Source: a virus. Taken from it: 24,056 nt of DNA. Positions 15,739 to 23,295 of the stretch are shown one piece after another (position 1 is the stretch's first letter; every line of letters starts with the position of its first letter). The notes below the pieces were generated by a model. It was not told where the DNA came from. It worked only from the letters and a program-made list of their open reading frames with translations, and made no database searches. The position numbers were made by a program, and so were the translations under genes. The stretch covers positions 1 to 24,056 of IMG/VR virus record IMGVR_UViG_3300010354_000648; one strand, 5' to 3'.

Positions 15739-17385
15739 ATGGCTGAACATTATCTCGGTAATCCGCTTTTAAAGAAAGCGAATACTGCTATTGAGTTTAC
15801 TCAAGATCAAATTATAGAATTTGCTCGTTGTCAAGACGACCCAATTTACTTTGCAAAAAATTATATTCAGATTGTTACCCTTGATTATGGTTTACAACCA
15901 TTTAAACCATATAAGTTCCAAGAAACAATGATTGATAGATTTCATAATCATCGTTTTAATGTATGCAAATTACCAAGACAGTCTGGAAAGTCTACGATTG
16001 TTGTCTCATATCTTCTTCATTATGCAATTTTTAATGACAACGTAAACATCGCTATTCTAGCTAACAAGGCATCTACTGCAAAAGATCTTTTAGACCGCCT
16101 TCAGACGGCATATGAGAACCTACCAAAGTGGTTACAGCAGGGGGTAATGACATGGAACAAAGCATCTTTGGAGTTGGAAAATGGATCAAAAATTATTGCT
16201 GCTTCTACATCAGCATCTGCAGTTCGTGGAGGTTCATACAACATCATCTTCCTCGACGAATTTGCTTTTATTCCCAACCATATTGCTGATCAGTTTTTTA
16301 GTTCAGTTTATCCTACTATTTCTTCTGGTAAAAATACCAAAGTAATTATTGTTTCTACCCCTCATGGGATGAATCATTTTTATAAAATTTGGCATGATGC
16401 CGAACGTAAAAAGAATGAATACATCCCAACAGAAGTTCACTGGAGTGAAGTTCCTGGTAGAGATGAAAAATGGAAAGAACAGACTATTGCAAACACTAGT
16501 GAGCAGCAGTTCAAAGTTGAGTTTGAATGCGAATTCTTAGGATCTGTTGATACATTAATTTCACCAAATAAACTTCGCAATTTGGTTTATGAAGCACCTA
16601 GATTAAGAAGTGGTGGTTTAGATGTTTTTGAAGACGTGAAGGATGACCACAATTATGTAATTTCGGTTGATGTTGCTAGAGGAGTTGGTAATGATTATTC
16701 GGCATTTGTTGTTGTAGACATAACACAATTTCCACATAAAGTTGTTGCAAAATATAGGGACAATCAAATAAAACCAATGCTATTTCCAAGCATTGTCCAT
16801 GAAGTAGCAAAGAGTTACAACGATGCTTATGTCTTATGTGAAGTAAATGATGTTGGAGATCAAGTAGCATCAATTTTACACTTTGATCTAGAATATCAAA
16901 ATGTTTTAATGTGCTCTATGCGAGGTAGAGCTGGTCAAATTGTTGGACAAGGATTTTCTGGAAAGAAAACTCAATTAGGTGTTAAGATGTCCAAAACTGT
17001 AAAAAAAGTTGGGTGTCTTAATCTTAAAACAATGGTTGAAGAAGATAAATTATTGTTTAATGATTATGATATAATCAGCGAATTAACAACTTTTATTCAA
17101 AAATCAAATTCATTTGAAGCAGAAGATGGTTGTAATGATGATTTAGCAATGTGTCTTGTAATTTATGCTTGGTTAGTTGTACAAGATTATTTTAAAGAAT
17201 TAACGGATCAAGATGTTAGAAAAAAATTATATGAAGAAAAAGAGAATGAAATAATGCAAGATATGGCACCATTTGGATTTATTGTGGATGGGATAAATGA
17301 TCAAGCATCTTTTGTAGATGACACTGGAGATCGATGGTATACGGATGAGTATGGTGACATGGCATATATGTGGGAATATCGATAA
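15739..17385 (+). CDS. 17: Terminase large subunit, gp17-like (548 aa)
   Basis: DNA-packaging motor: an ATPase that drives DNA through the portal, and a nuclease that cuts the concatemer at headful completion. The ATPase domain shows Walker A LPRQSGKST (78-86, Lys84), Walker B IIFLDE (169-174, Asp173/Glu174) and the coupling motif STPHG (206-210). The RNase H-fold nuclease shows ISVDVARG (Asp311), CEVNDVGD (Glu368) and GCNDDLAM (Asp467/Asp468) as the expected acidic triad. At 548 residues it is somewhat shorter than T4 gp17 (610). The ATG lies 9 nt after the TAA of the -1 frame domain. It has no Shine-Dalgarno sequence and no late promoter directly upstream, so it is probably transcribed from 14246. 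Ribosomes completing the frameshifted product terminate next to this start, whereas those ending in zero frame stop about 200 nt earlier; coupling is therefore possible. Confidence 0.97.
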   Translation: MAEHYLGNPLLKKANTAIEFTQDQIIEFARCQDDPIYFAKNYIQIVTLDYGLQPFKPYKFQETMIDRFHNHRFNVCKLPRQSGKSTIVVSYLLHYAIFNDNVNIAILANKASTAKDLLDRLQTAYENLPKWLQQGVMTWNKASLELENGSKIIAASTSASAVRGGSYNIIFLDEFAFIPNHIADQFFSSVYPTISSGKNTKVIIVSTPHGMNHFYKIWHDAERKKNEYIPTEVHWSEVPGRDEKWKEQTIANTSEQQFKVEFECEFLGSVDTLISPNKLRNLVYEAPRLRSGGLDVFEDVKDDHNYVISVDVARGVGNDYSAFVVVDITQFPHKVVAKYRDNQIKPMLFPSIVHEVAKSYNDAYVLCEVNDVGDQVASILHFDLEYQNVLMCSMRGRAGQIVGQGFSGKKTQLGVKMSKTVKKVGCLNLKTMVEEDKLLFNDYDIISELTTFIQKSNSFEAEDGCNDDLAMCLVIYAWLVVQDYFKELTDQDVRKKLYEEKENEIMQDMAPFGFIVDGINDQASFVDDTGDRWYTDEYGDMAYMWEYR

Positions 17386-17615
17386 TGGATCTAGATAACC
17401 AAATAAGATTTGGACATTTATTGTTGGTAGATAGAAAATGTAGAGTTTGTGGTGAGATTAAAAACTTAATAGATGGATTTTATCAAACAAGAAAAGATAG
17501 AGGACCAGTATCGTCTTCTTATTCTTACGAATGTAAAGAGTGTACTGTAAAAAGAATCGTAAAGTCTAGAAAACCACACTCAGTAAATTTAGAATGGGAA
17601 TACCCAGACTGGTAA
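17385..17615 (+). CDS. Small zinc-finger-like protein between terminase and sheath genes (76 aa)
   Basis: The ATG at 17385 shares one base with the terminase stop (TAATG), a classic coupled start. A GTG at 17370 would add five residues but has no support. Two CxxC pairs (C19/C22 in CRVCG and C50/C53 in CKEC) lie 27 residues apart around an FYQTRKDRG segment, followed by a basic KRIVKSRK stretch. This CxxC...F...CKxC layout resembles the zinc-binding part of phage endonuclease VII-like and HNH-associated proteins, but the catalytic part is absent, so a nuclease call is not justified. Coupling to gp17 suggests a role in packaging or DNA handling, which is inference. The ending LEWEYPDW is acidic and aromatic. 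Confidence 0.85.
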   Translation: MDLDNQIRFGHLLLVDRKCRVCGEIKNLIDGFYQTRKDRGPVSSSYSYECKECTVKRIVKSRKPHSVNLEWEYPDW

Positions 17616-17654
17616 CTGTTCACGCCCAATTTCCCCCACGTAAAGTATATTTTT

Positions 17655-17662
17655 AATAAATA
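17655..17662 (+). promoter_or_regulatory. Late promoter, AATAAATA, before the sheath gene
   Basis: AATAAATA fits the NATAAATA late element described in marine T4-like phages. Expected start is near 17668, leaving about 30 nt of leader containing AGGAG (17687-17691) six bases before the gp18 ATG. It probably drives gp18 and gp19 together. Confidence 0.7.
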
Positions 17663-17697
17663 TTTTTTAGAGCAAATCTGAGACTTAGGAGCAAAAC

Positions 17698-20439
17698 ATG
17701 GCAACTCCTCAATTATCTCCTGGTATATTAGTCAGGGAAGTTGATTTAACTGTTGGGAGAGCTGAAAACGTATTAGATAATATTGGTGCTATTGCAGGAC
17801 CTTTTAAAAGTGGCCCAGTAGATGAACCAACAGATATTACTACAGAACAAGAACTTTTAAATGTATTTGGACCTCCAACAACTAGAGACAACCAATACGA
17901 ATATTGGATGTCAGCATCTTCATACTTAGCATATGGTGGTGTTTTAAAAGTTGTTAGAACAGATGGCCCCGATCTTAAAAATTCCAATGTTGGTGTTGGT
18001 GCATCATCAATTAACGTAAAAATTAAAAACTTCGACGACTATTTAACGAATTATTCAAGTACATCCCCACAGTTTTACTTCGCAGCAAAAAATCCAGGGG
18101 CATGGTCAAATAATTTGAAAGTATGTATTATTGACGATTTAGCAGATCAAATTATTGGTATTGCAACTACAAATCCAGAAAATTTAGGATTTCAGGTTGG
18201 TTATGGTGTAACTGTTGATATTTCGGGAAATGTTATTCCTGGAACAGGAACTACTCAAGTTTTTAATGGTTATTTGAAGGGTCTTATCACAAAAATAACA
18301 CCTAAATCTATTGCTTCAAATAAATCCGAAATTGCAGTTAAAATTGTTTCAAGAGTTTCCTCAGCGGGAACAGAATATCCAATTAATTATGCCGAAAATA
18401 ACCAATTTGCATCATTTGCAACTTCAAATAGAATTAATGTAATTAATAACTCAGGTAATCTTGTATCACCACAGGATTCTGTTGGATTAGTTGGTATTAC
18501 AACTTTCAGCGCAATTGATGGGGAGCAAGGTGAAGTTTATATTGGAGTTGGTGGAACTACATCTGGTTCTGGGTCAGGAGCATCATTTACTATTACCAGA
18601 AATAATACTAATGGTGGAGTACAATCTGCAGTAGTAGTTAATCCTGGTCTTGGATATTCGGTTGGTGCAACTATTACAATCCCTGGAACATCAGTCGGTG
18701 GATTTACATTAGCAAATGGTGCAGTAAGGTCTATAACTGTAGGCGCTGCAACAACTTTAATTGCACAAGCAAATACAACATATTCATCAGTTAGTGGAGT
18801 AAGTACTCTTGGTACAGGGGCACTATTTACTGTTTATAGAGATGGTGCTGGTGGAATTAGTACAGTTTCTATCGTAAATCCAGGTGGTGCTTATGGTGTT
18901 GGTACTACCGTAAGTATTGCAGGAACTTCGATTGGAGGATCAACTCCAGCAAACAATTTGATATTAACAGTTTCTTCATTAAGGAATGATAATGTAGTTT
19001 TAACTGTTACTGAATCAGAAGCAAGGGTTGAAATTTTAGACGTTGTAGATTGGTATGGTGAACAAACACTAGGATTAGAAAATTCTATTGTTTACTGGAA
19101 GTCCATTGCACCAAAACCAACAACAAATAATTATGTAGCAGAAAGAAATGGTAGAAACGATGGTTTACATATTGTCTTAGTTGATGATACTGGTGATGTC
19201 ACTGGAATTCAAGGAAATATTATTGAAAAGCACATAGGATTGTCTAAAGCATCTGATACAATTTCAAGCGTAAATTCACCACAAAAAATTTGGTTTAAAA
19301 ATTATCTAGCAAATTATTCAAAATACATTTACGCAGGGTCGGATCCATCTGAAGGAATTGATAATTTCCACAAAACTACACCAATCTCTTCTGGATTTAC
19401 TACAAGTTTTTCAACATTTCAATCATCTGAGGGTATATGGGATCAAGATGCCCAGGATTCCGTTTTTAGTTCCATTGGACCTGTTTGCTACAATTTAACG
19501 AATGGTATTGATTACAGTACCACTGGTGGTATGAAAGCAACTTTAGGTAATTTACAGACTTCATATAGATTATTTGATAATAGAGATGAAATTGCTGTAG
19601 ATTACTTAATCAATGGTCCTGGTCTGGATGATATTGCATCTTCTCAAGCAAAAGCAAATAATTTAATTGCAATTGCAGAAGCAAGAAAAGATTGTGTTGC
19701 TGTTATTTCACCACATAGAGGAAGTGTAGTCGATATCACCAACTCAAATACTCAGACTGAAAATATCATTGAATTCTTTACGGCATTAACTTCATCATCG
19801 TATGCAGTATTTGATAGTGGATATAAGTACACTTATGATAGATTTAATAATCTGTTTAGATATATTCCATGTAATGCTGATATTGCTGGATTAATGTGCA
19901 GAACAAATATTGTTGCATATCCTTGGTTCTCTCCTGCTGGTCAGCAAAGAGGAAACATTTTAAATGCAATCAAACTAGCATATAATCCAAATAAAGCACA
20001 AAGAGACAGATTATATCCAGCAAGAGTTAATAGCATCATCAATCAACCTGGTGGTGGAATTATCTTGTTTGGTGATAAGACTGCTCTAGCATATCAATCA
20101 GCATTTGATAGAATTAATGTTCGTAGATTATTCTTAACTATTGAACAAGCATTAGAAAGAGCAGCACAGTCTCAACTATTTGAATTCAACGATCAGTTAA
20201 CAAGAGCAAACTTTGTTAACATTGTAGAGCCTTACTTACGTGATGTTCAAGCAAAGAGAGGTGTTTATGATTATCTCGTAGTTTGTGATGAAACAAATAA
20301 CACTCCTGATGTAATTGATAACAATGAGTTTAGAGCAGACATTTATCTGAAGCCTGCGAAATCAATTAATTATATAACTCTTACTTTTGTTGCTACCCGC
20401 ACAGGTGTTAGCTTTGAAGAAGTCGCTGGAAGAGTTTAA
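17698..20439 (+). CDS. 18: Contractile tail sheath protein, gp18-like (913 aa)
   Basis: Sheath subunit that polymerises around the tail tube and contracts at infection. The N-terminus (TPQLSPGILVREVDLTVG...IGAIAGPFKSGPVDEPTDI) and C-terminus (FEFNDQLTRANFVNIVEPYLRDVQAKRGVYDYLVVCDETNN, with I-LKPAKSINYITLTFVA) carry the usual sheath signatures. Those C-terminal strands form the inter-subunit mesh in contractile sheaths. At 913 residues it is well above T4 gp18 (659). Part of the excess is a surface-type insertion at about residues 281-430 made of two related Gly-rich modules. AGGAG sits six bases before the ATG, and a late promoter lies 36 nt upstream. The gp19 gene follows after a 32-nt gap with no terminator, so sheath and tube are probably made from one transcript. 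Confidence 0.97.
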   Translation: MATPQLSPGILVREVDLTVGRAENVLDNIGAIAGPFKSGPVDEPTDITTEQELLNVFGPPTTRDNQYEYWMSASSYLAYGGVLKVVRTDGPDLKNSNVGVGASSINVKIKNFDDYLTNYSSTSPQFYFAAKNPGAWSNNLKVCIIDDLADQIIGIATTNPENLGFQVGYGVTVDISGNVIPGTGTTQVFNGYLKGLITKITPKSIASNKSEIAVKIVSRVSSAGTEYPINYAENNQFASFATSNRINVINNSGNLVSPQDSVGLVGITTFSAIDGEQGEVYIGVGGTTSGSGSGASFTITRNNTNGGVQSAVVVNPGLGYSVGATITIPGTSVGGFTLANGAVRSITVGAATTLIAQANTTYSSVSGVSTLGTGALFTVYRDGAGGISTVSIVNPGGAYGVGTTVSIAGTSIGGSTPANNLILTVSSLRNDNVVLTVTESEARVEILDVVDWYGEQTLGLENSIVYWKSIAPKPTTNNYVAERNGRNDGLHIVLVDDTGDVTGIQGNIIEKHIGLSKASDTISSVNSPQKIWFKNYLANYSKYIYAGSDPSEGIDNFHKTTPISSGFTTSFSTFQSSEGIWDQDAQDSVFSSIGPVCYNLTNGIDYSTTGGMKATLGNLQTSYRLFDNRDEIAVDYLINGPGLDDIASSQAKANNLIAIAEARKDCVAVISPHRGSVVDITNSNTQTENIIEFFTALTSSSYAVFDSGYKYTYDRFNNLFRYIPCNADIAGLMCRTNIVAYPWFSPAGQQRGNILNAIKLAYNPNKAQRDRLYPARVNSIINQPGGGIILFGDKTALAYQSAFDRINVRRLFLTIEQALERAAQSQLFEFNDQLTRANFVNIVEPYLRDVQAKRGVYDYLVVCDETNNTPDVIDNNEFRADIYLKPAKSINYITLTFVATRTGVSFEEVAGRV
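18568..18984 (+). repeat. Two related modules inserted in the tail sheath
   Basis: Module 1 (residues about 291-335) reads GSGASFTITRN, then VVVNPGLGYSVGATITIPGT, then VGG. Module 2 (about 372-415) reads GTGALFTVYRD, then SIVNPGGAYGVGTTVSIAGT, then IGG. The common pattern is G-GA-FTV--D/N...V-NPG--Y-VG-T--I-GTS-GG. Similar modules are familiar as additions to structural proteins of marine T4-like phages. Confidence 0.85.
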
Positions 20440-20455
20440 TTATTTAATTAACACT

Positions 20456-20464
20456 AAAGGAGGA
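20456..20464 (+). promoter_or_regulatory. Strong Shine-Dalgarno sequence of the tail tube gene
   Basis: AAAGGAGGA is the best ribosome binding site in the window, seven bases before the gp19 ATG at 20472. It fits the high copy number of the tube protein and contrasts with gp17 and gp20, which have no visible Shine-Dalgarno sequence. Confidence 0.8.
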
Positions 20465-20471
20465 ACCTAAA

Positions 20472-21077
20472 ATGACAGCGAGAAACATCAGAACAATCAC
20501 CGATTTCAAATCACAACTTGCTGGTGGCGCGGCAAGACCAAATTTATTTGAAGTCGCAATTCCATCATTCCCATCTTTCGTAAATGGTTGGAATGATGAG
20601 AAGTTTAACTTCCTATGCAAAGCGGCAGCATTACCAGCATCTAACGTGGCACCAATTGATGTTCCATTTAGAGGACGTATTTTGAAAGTTGCTGGTGATA
20701 GAACTTTTGATACATGGACAGTAACTGTTATTAATGATGAAGATTTCCAATTGAGAACTAAATTTGAACAGTGGATGAACCAAATTAATAAACTAAGCAA
20801 TGGAACTGGTGCAACTAGACCAGCATCTTATATGGTTGATGCTTATGTTTATCAACTTGGAAGAGGTCAAACTAAAGAATCGACTTCAAATACAACTTCA
20901 GCATCACAAAATCCATTGAGAGTATACAAATTCTACGATATTTTCCCAACAAATGTATCACAAATTGAACTATCATATGATACTTCAGATACTATTGAAG
21001 AATTTACTGTAGAATTCCAAGTTCAGTGGTGGTCTGCTGGAACCACTGGTGATCAAAATGGAACTGAGATTGTATAA
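20472..21077 (+). CDS. 19: Tail tube protein, gp19-like (201 aa)
   Basis: Subunit of the inner tail tube through which DNA passes. The sequence NIRTITDFKSQLAGGAARPNLFEV, followed by FLCKAAALPASNVAPIDVPFRGRILKVAGDRTFDTWTVTVINDEDF, is the typical gp19 N-terminal beta-barrel of T4-like myoviruses; W-VTVINDEDF--R--FE-W is especially diagnostic. It is a little longer than T4 gp19 (163), with an extra Ser/Thr-rich segment (about 137-150, ESTSNTTSASQ) before the final strands (YKFYDIFPTNVSQIELSYD). It follows gp18 without a terminator or its own promoter, but has a very strong ribosome binding site. Its TAA overlaps the late promoter of gp20. Confidence 0.96.
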   Translation: MTARNIRTITDFKSQLAGGAARPNLFEVAIPSFPSFVNGWNDEKFNFLCKAAALPASNVAPIDVPFRGRILKVAGDRTFDTWTVTVINDEDFQLRTKFEQWMNQINKLSNGTGATRPASYMVDAYVYQLGRGQTKESTSNTTSASQNPLRVYKFYDIFPTNVSQIELSYDTSDTIEEFTVEFQVQWWSAGTTGDQNGTEIV

Positions 21078-21083
21078 TAAATA
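21076..21083 (+). promoter_or_regulatory. Late promoter, AATAAATA, before the portal gene
   Basis: AATAAATA shares two bases with the gp19 stop codon (21075-21077). Transcription would start near 21089, giving a leader of about 22 nt before the gp20 ATG with no Shine-Dalgarno sequence. Confidence 0.7.
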
Positions 21084-21110
21084 GTATATCAATCAAGTAC
21101 AACTTTAATA

Positions 21111-22781
21111 ATGGCAAAATTATTTGGATTTTCTATTGACGATAAACAACAAACATCACCATCAGTAGTTTCCCCCGTTCCTCAAAATAATGAGGACGGG
21201 GTTGACCACTATTTGACTAGTGGGTTTTTTGGTTCATATGTAGATATTGAAGGTGTTTATAGAACTGAATATGATTTAATCAGAAGATATCGTGAAATGG
21301 CACTACATCCAGAATGTGATAGTGCTATTGAAGATATTGTGAACGAAGCTATTGTAAGTGATACTAATGACAGTCCCGTTCAAATAGAATTATCAAATTT
21401 AAATGCCAGCGACGGCATTAAAAAGAAGATTAGAGAAGAGTTTAAACATATTTTAGAGCTGTTAGATTTTGATAAAAAGTGCCACGAAATTTATAGAAAT
21501 TGGTATATTGATGGAAGACTATACTACCATAAAGTCATTGATTTGAAAAATCCTCAAGAAGGTATTCAAGAATTAAGATATGTTGACGCACTGAAAATGC
21601 GTTATGTTCGCCAATCTGTTAAAAAAGGATCCAAAACAAATAAAGAAAGAGTTGTTAATGGAATCAGTGAAAATCCAATGGATTATGAATTTCCAGAAAT
21701 AGAAGAATATTTCATTTATAATCCATCGGCACAATCTCCAATTGGAACTATTAACAGTAGAGTATCAACTCAAACCAGTGGTGGCATAAAAATTGCTAGA
21801 GATGCAGTTGCATATTGTACTTCGGGATTAGTAGATAGAAATAAGGGATCCACATTATCATACTTACATAAAGCAATCAAGGCACTTAATCAATTAAGAA
21901 TGATTGAGGATAGTCTTGTAATTTATAGATTATCAAGAGCGCCAGAAAGAAGAATTTTCTATATTGATGTTGGTAATCTACCCAAAATTAAAGCAGAGCA
22001 ATATCTTCGTGATGTTATGATGAGATATCGTAACAAATTAGTTTATGATGCTGGAACTGGCGAAATCCGCGATGATAAGAAATTTATGAGTATGCTTGAG
22101 GATTTCTGGTTACCTCGCCGTGAAGGTGGACGTGGTACAGAAATCACTACTCTCCCTGGAGGTCAAAATCTTGGAGAAATTACTGATATTAAGTATTTCC
22201 AAAGCAAACTTTATAGATCATTGAATGTTCCCCCATCAAGAATGGAGGGAGAAGGTGGATTTAATCTTGGTCGTTCATCAGAAATTCTTAGAGATGAACT
22301 TAAGTTCACCAAATTTGTTGGGCGTTTAAGAAAGCGTTTCTCAAATCTTTTTAATGATATGCTTAAGACACAATTAATTCTTAAGAATATTATTACTCCA
22401 GAAGATTGGAATATTATGAGGGAGCATATTCAATATGATTTCTTATATGATAATCATTTTTCTGAACTAAAAGAAGCAGAATTAATGACTGAAAGACTTA
22501 ATATGGCAGCAACTGCTGAACCATACATCGGTAAATATTATTCCCAAGATTACGTTCGTCGCAAAATTCTTCGCCAGACTGATGAAGAGATTGTGGAACA
22601 AGATTTATTAATTAAAAAAGAAATTAAGGATGGAATTATTCCAGATCCTAATGCACCAATTGATCCTGCTACTGGTATGCCAATGGCAACAGATCAAACT
22701 GCTGGAGGAGATAATATAAACGGAGCATCAGGAAAAGTTCCCATCGAACCATCTGCTGATGGGTCGGTTACACAATTATAA
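21111..22781 (+). CDS. 20: Portal vertex protein, gp20-like (556 aa)
   Basis: Dodecameric portal of the head: initiates prohead assembly, docks the gp17 motor and later the tail. Recognised by the conserved marine T4-like N-terminus (EDGVDHYLTSGFFGSYVDIEG, then RRYREMALHPECDSAIEDIVNEAI), the core stretch YRNWYIDGRLYYHKVID, and the clip/stem region IYRLSRAPERRIFYIDVGNLPK through RVPPSRMEG-like NVPPSRMEGEGGFNLGRSSEI. The length is close to T4 gp20 (524). The C-terminal tail (PDPNAPIDPATGMPMATDQ) is low-complexity and acidic/Pro-rich. Gene order after gp19 agrees. No Shine-Dalgarno sequence is visible before ATG 21111, and two hairpins lie within its first 40 codons. Confidence 0.97.
   Translation: MAKLFGFSIDDKQQTSPSVVSPVPQNNEDGVDHYLTSGFFGSYVDIEGVYRTEYDLIRRYREMALHPECDSAIEDIVNEAIVSDTNDSPVQIELSNLNASDGIKKKIREEFKHILELLDFDKKCHEIYRNWYIDGRLYYHKVIDLKNPQEGIQELRYVDALKMRYVRQSVKKGSKTNKERVVNGISENPMDYEFPEIEEYFIYNPSAQSPIGTINSRVSTQTSGGIKIARDAVAYCTSGLVDRNKGSTLSYLHKAIKALNQLRMIEDSLVIYRLSRAPERRIFYIDVGNLPKIKAEQYLRDVMMRYRNKLVYDAGTGEIRDDKKFMSMLEDFWLPRREGGRGTEITTLPGGQNLGEITDIKYFQSKLYRSLNVPPSRMEGEGGFNLGRSSEILRDELKFTKFVGRLRKRFSNLFNDMLKTQLILKNIITPEDWNIMREHIQYDFLYDNHFSELKEAELMTERLNMAATAEPYIGKYYSQDYVRRKILRQTDEEIVEQDLLIKKEIKDGIIPDPNAPIDPATGMPMATDQTAGGDNINGASGKVPIEPSADGSVTQL
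21173..21230 (+). other. Two consecutive hairpins in the start of the portal gene, the second terminator-like
   Basis: Hairpin 1 pairs 21173-21184 with 21191-21201: CCCCGT and CCTCA arms form 11 bp with one bulged T (21179) and a 6-nt loop. Hairpin 2 pairs CCACTA (21206-21211) with TAGTGG (21218-21223), followed by G and six T (21225-21230). They lie about 85-140 nt downstream of the expected late transcription start. They could attenuate portal expression, or be a by-product of codons for the conserved SPVPQNNEDGVDHYLTSGFF segment. Confidence 0.4.
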
Positions 22782-22787
22782 TAAATA
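22780..22787 (+). promoter_or_regulatory. Late promoter, AATAAATA, after the portal gene
   Basis: AATAAATA shares two bases with the gp20 TAA (22779-22781). Expected start is near 22793, about 20 nt before the ATG of the short gp67-like gene. It would drive that gene and those after it, which are separated by only 2-4 nt. Confidence 0.7.
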
Positions 22788-22812
22788 AATCAGAATTTAT
22801 TTAATTAAACTA

Positions 22813-22968
22813 ATGGATGAACTTTTAGATATGATCATTTCAGATGAATCTCCATCACAAGTAAGTGATAAAATTAAAGAATTACTTTTCACAAAATCTT
22901 CTGAAAAAATTGAAGGATTGAGACCATCTGTAGGCGCTGCATTATTTGGCGAACAAGAAGAGGATTGA
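22813..22968 (+). CDS. Very short prohead-core-like protein in the gp67 position (51 aa)
   Basis: Runs ATG 22813 to TGA 22966-22968. The product begins MDELLDMIISDESPSQVSDK and ends GAALFGEQEED. Pattern (short helix, D-SP, helix IKELLFTKSSEKIEGLRP, acidic end) and location directly after gp20 match the small prohead core protein gp67 of T4-like phages, which in T4 is a longer acidic protein cleaved by the gp21 protease. The residue match to T4 gp67 is weak, so the name is positional. It has its own late promoter, and no Shine-Dalgarno sequence is visible. A 60-codon cut-off would miss it. Confidence 0.75.
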   Translation: MDELLDMIISDESPSQVSDKIKELLFTKSSEKIEGLRPSVGAALFGEQEED

Positions 22969-22972
22969 TCAA

Positions 22973-23293
22973 ATGAAATCATTCAAGCAATTTATATCTG
23001 AATCAGTTAATATTGCTGGTGATTTTACTGGAAATCTTTATATTAATTCTCAACCAGAACAACCACAACAGGTTGGTGAAGGATATGTTGCCGATATAAT
23101 GTGGCAAGGAAATCTTTATAGATTGGAATTAGTAACAACTTCTGGAGTTCCATCAAAACAAGAACTTGGTGAGCAACTTCAGAAAGAATATCCTGGAGCA
23201 ATGGTACATAACATTTATCCAGCAGAAGAAAAGAATTTTAACATTAAAAATACAAAAAGATATCACCCATCGAAATTAGAGTGGATTGATTAA
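22973..23293 (+). CDS. Protein in the gp68 position with a small shared virion domain (106 aa)
   Basis: Starts at ATG 22973, four bases after the preceding stop, with AAGAGGA (22958-22964) eight bases upstream; a TTG at 22946 in the same frame would overlap the previous gene and has no support. The N-terminus MKSFKQFISES resembles the opening of T4-like prohead proteins. Residues 37-82 (GYVADIMWQGNLYRLEL, VPSKQELGEQLQKEYPGAMV) form a small alpha/beta-like domain that is clearly similar to residues 327-378 of the protein encoded upstream of terminase. In T4 this position holds the prohead core protein gp68. I see position and general character agreeing, but no firm family proof. Confidence 0.75.
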   Translation: MKSFKQFISESVNIAGDFTGNLYINSQPEQPQQVGEGYVADIMWQGNLYRLELVTTSGVPSKQELGEQLQKEYPGAMVHNIYPAEEKNFNIKNTKRYHPSKLEWID

Positions 23294-23295
23294 TA

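Noticed and set aside
17647-17668. Possible terminator ATATTT/AAATAT plus T run before gp18
   Set aside because: The 6-bp stem is entirely A-T and overlaps the late promoter; too weak to call.
20436-20450. Palindrome TTAATTATTTAATTAA after gp18
   Set aside because: A-T only with no following T run; expected by chance in this composition and gp19 lacks its own promoter.
22946-22972. TTG 22946 as start of the gp68-position gene
   Set aside because: It would overlap the previous gene by 23 nt without support, whereas ATG 22973 has AAGAGGA at good distance and yields the typical MKSFKQF start.
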